Assembly: GCA_039978895.1 (NCBI GenBank)
Contig: JBDWAL010000055.1
Span: 1 to 64,000 of the forward strand
DNA: 64,000 nt
Direction of reading: 5' to 3'
Source of the DNA: Aliishimia sp039978895
Lineage (GTDB): Bacteria; Pseudomonadota; Alphaproteobacteria; Rhodobacterales; Rhodobacteraceae
A program made the position numbers and the translations under genes. Shown here in pieces: positions 62,486 to 64,000 of this stretch. Under the pieces are notes generated by a model that saw nothing but the letters and a program-made list of their open reading frames with translations, made no database searches and was not told the DNA's origin. Every line of letters starts with the position of its first letter. Positions within the stretch are counted from its first letter, which is position 1.

Positions 62486-63505
62486 ATGATCGACGAAAAC
62501 AGCCGTGTTGATATGCATTCGCACTTCTATGGCGGCGGATTGGTGGACACATTGCGCGCGCGCACATCGCGGCCATTTTTGCGAACACGGGGCGATGGCG
62601 TAACGGTGATGGCTGCGATGAATGGCGAATTCCCGTTCACTTCGCAATATCACGATCACACAGTCGGTCTTGCAGAAATGCGCGCAGTCGGTTTGACGCA
62701 TAGATTGTTGACGTTCCCTGGCGCTTTGGGCGTCGATTTACTGCCCGCCAAGGATATCGCACACGCGATTTTCAAGTTTAATGACGGGCTTGCGCAATTG
62801 GGACGGGACACAAACGGGGCGCTGATTGGCCTCGCGGGTGTACCCTTGGATGACATGACGCTGGCATCTGCAGAGGTGATACGCATCCGCCGTGATCTGG
62901 GTTTGCCGGGTATTATCCTGCCATCTAACTATTTTAACTCACTGGCGGAGGCGGCGACGATGGCCCCCTTGTTAGAGGCAGCGAACCAGTTTGGGTGCCA
63001 TATCATGCTGCATCCGGGCCTCAAGGTTGGACAGGAACCGCCCCCACTTGCCACAGATTTCGTTCAGTACCGCTTGTCGGCAGTCGATCTGCAATCAAGT
63101 GCGGCGCAAGTTGCGTTGACGGTCATTTTGTCTGACATTCTCGATGACTACCCGAACATCACGTTCCAAGTGGTCAATCTTGGCGGGACGTTGCCCTTCA
63201 TCTTTGAACGGATTGAAAGCATCGCGCGGCATCGTAATCCTGACGCACCTTTCCCAACCGACAGATTGCGACGCTTGTGGTATGATTGTGCATCGCTTGG
63301 CCCGCGTGCGTTGGAAGCGGCGGTGAAAGTTCTAGGCGCTGATCGTATTATGCTCGGTTCGGACTACCCTATCTTTAAGGACGACCCCTATTCGCACGCC
63401 GTCGTGCCTGCCGATTTGAGTGACGCGGACAAAGCACAAGTGACATGGAAGACAGCGCGCGATCTGTTCGCGCACCTTGAAACCTTGCGACAGGTTGCGC
63501 TTTAG
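62486..63505 (+). CDS. Metal-dependent amidohydrolase (ACMSD-like)
   Basis: This 339-residue TIM-barrel hydrolase or decarboxylase of the amidohydrolase_2 family has the metal site VDMHSHFYGGG at the start, IMLHPGLKVGQEPP in the middle, VNLGGTLPFIFERI and the late DRIMLGSDYPIFKDDP. The family includes aminocarboxymuconate semialdehyde decarboxylase and other ring-cleavage decarboxylases. I chose the ATG at 62486 because GAGGAAG precedes it; a TTG at 62471 would overlap the RTX stop codon. It is convergent with a Rieske-type oxygenase gene and overlaps it by 4 nt. Confidence 0.85.
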   Translation: MIDENSRVDMHSHFYGGGLVDTLRARTSRPFLRTRGDGVTVMAAMNGEFPFTSQYHDHTVGLAEMRAVGLTHRLLTFPGALGVDLLPAKDIAHAIFKFNDGLAQLGRDTNGALIGLAGVPLDDMTLASAEVIRIRRDLGLPGIILPSNYFNSLAEAATMAPLLEAANQFGCHIMLHPGLKVGQEPPPLATDFVQYRLSAVDLQSSAAQVALTVILSDILDDYPNITFQVVNLGGTLPFIFERIESIARHRNPDAPFPTDRLRRLWYDCASLGPRALEAAVKVLGADRIMLGSDYPIFKDDPYSHAVVPADLSDADKAQVTWKTARDLFAHLETLRQVAL

Positions 63506-64000
63506 GCGGTCTGTTCTGCGTCGATCAATTGTTGCAATTTGCGCCGAAAGGTCTTGGCACCAAGATCCAATCCAAGGTCGATATTTTGCGTGGCCATCTT
63601 TTCCATGCCTTTCTGCACCGCTTCCAAGATCACTTTGTCTTCATTGAACGCCATGATCGCACCATCGTTCATGACTTTCGAAATGGCAGCATCATTGGGA
63701 TCGGTATTGCGGTGCTGGAACCAAATATATTGGGTGTTTGCCTCATCCACGGGGGTCATGAAGTTGTATGATATGTTCACATATGTCTTGTCGACGGCTG
63801 GTTTGTCTGGCCCGCCAGTGCCCACAGGCGTGTAGATCGACATGTTCAAAGCGATGCCGGGAAAACACATTTCATAGTGCTGTTTACGGTCACAATTTCC
63901 GGGGAATTTCACCAAGTTCTTATAGTAGGGGGAGGCCGGTTGATCGTAGATCCAGCGCGATACGATGACGCCTCGGTCGGTTTTCTCCATATCGAGCGGT
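63502..64000 (-). CDS. Rieske-type ring-hydroxylating oxygenase alpha subunit, C-terminal part
   Basis: The frame enters from the right edge and ends at 63502, giving about 165 residues of the C-terminal catalytic domain. The sequence GVIVSRWIYDQPASPYYKNL, FPGIALNMSIYTPVGTGGPD and PVDEANTQYIWFQHRNTDPN resembles the alpha subunits of vanillate-type and other non-phthalate Rieske oxygenases. The Rieske Fe-S domain and the iron ligands are beyond the window. Together with the amidohydrolase this suggests breakdown of an aromatic or cyclic compound nearby. Confidence 0.8.
   Translation of the reverse strand, partial: PLDMEKTDRGVIVSRWIYDQPASPYYKNLVKFPGNCDRKQHYEMCFPGIALNMSIYTPVGTGGPDKPAVDKTYVNISYNFMTPVDEANTQYIWFQHRNTDPNDAAISKVMNDGAIMAFNEDKVILEAVQKGMEKMATQNIDLGLDLGAKTFRRKLQQLIDAEQTA

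Noticed and set aside
1..64000. tRNA, rRNA or riboswitch genes
   Set aside because: No tRNA-like cloverleaf, rRNA segment or known riboswitch core was noticed on reading; a covariance-model search would be decisive.

Overview
The window looks like a chromosomal stretch of a marine alphaproteobacterium of the Roseobacter group (Rhodobacterales). This rests on the gene mix, not on a marker gene: TRAP solute transporters, three large RTX (Ca2+-binding nonapeptide repeat) proteins, a PhnCDE cassette, a CtrA-like winged-helix regulator and a FixJ/NarL-type regulator. No rRNA, tRNA or CRISPR array was found.

Layout. (1) 1-5000 is a decaying region: a truncated IS66-type end, a small membrane protein, a metallophosphoesterase that has lost a metal ligand, a divergent LysE/LysR pair that is dead on both sides, a broken lipoprotein and a nonsense-interrupted lipase head. 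(2) 5266-8824 holds a pseudo-receiver CtrA-like regulator, a PepSY membrane protein with a small Cys-containing partner, and a NarL-type response regulator. (3) 8841-25240, all on the minus strand, is an alginate-type exopolysaccharide locus: algE, algF, algI, algJ, algX, then a molybdopterin-fold periplasmic protein with a hybrid histidine kinase, then alg44-alg8, then algD with an RTX protein. Each of its four inferred transcription units starts behind one copy of a 16-bp palindrome, CTAT-N8-(A/G)TAG, 79-117 nt upstream of the first start codon. I regard this regulon-like arrangement as the most interesting signal here.

(4) 25445-32911 is a phosphorus block: gph, phnD, phnC, two phnE, a HAD-IIA phosphatase, a Na/Pi cotransporter-like protein and a histidine phosphatase, with no C-P bond-cleaving enzyme in the window. 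(5) 32953-42297 (minus) is a catabolic operon: N-formylglutamate amidohydrolase-like protein, TRAP transporter, glutamine-synthetase-like ligase, VOC protein, aldehyde dehydrogenase, Fe-alcohol dehydrogenase and an FAD amine/amino-acid oxidoreductase. It resembles a gamma-glutamylation route for an amine, with a divergent RpiR regulator. (6) 43358-46418 holds an AraC regulator, a cupin protein and a flavin monooxygenase.

(7) 46863-53369 holds a sulfatase fused to RTX repeats, a broken LysR, a TTC38-like protein and a broken acyl-CoA dehydrogenase. (8) 53471-57302 holds two overlapping TRAP-type binding proteins without permeases and a PstS-like/OmpA fusion. (9) 57747-64000 holds an N,N-dimethylformamidase-like protein, a third RTX protein, a metal-dependent amidohydrolase and the end of a Rieske-type oxygenase.

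How it fits together. AlgD supplies GDP-mannuronate, Alg8/Alg44 polymerise and translocate it, AlgI/J/F/X acetylate it and AlgE exports it. The histidine kinase ends in an HPt domain but has no DNA-binding output. The orphan NarL-type regulator convergent with the RTX gene is therefore a reasonable candidate to read the palindromes; this is inference. At least five clear pseudogenes show ongoing loss of accessory functions.
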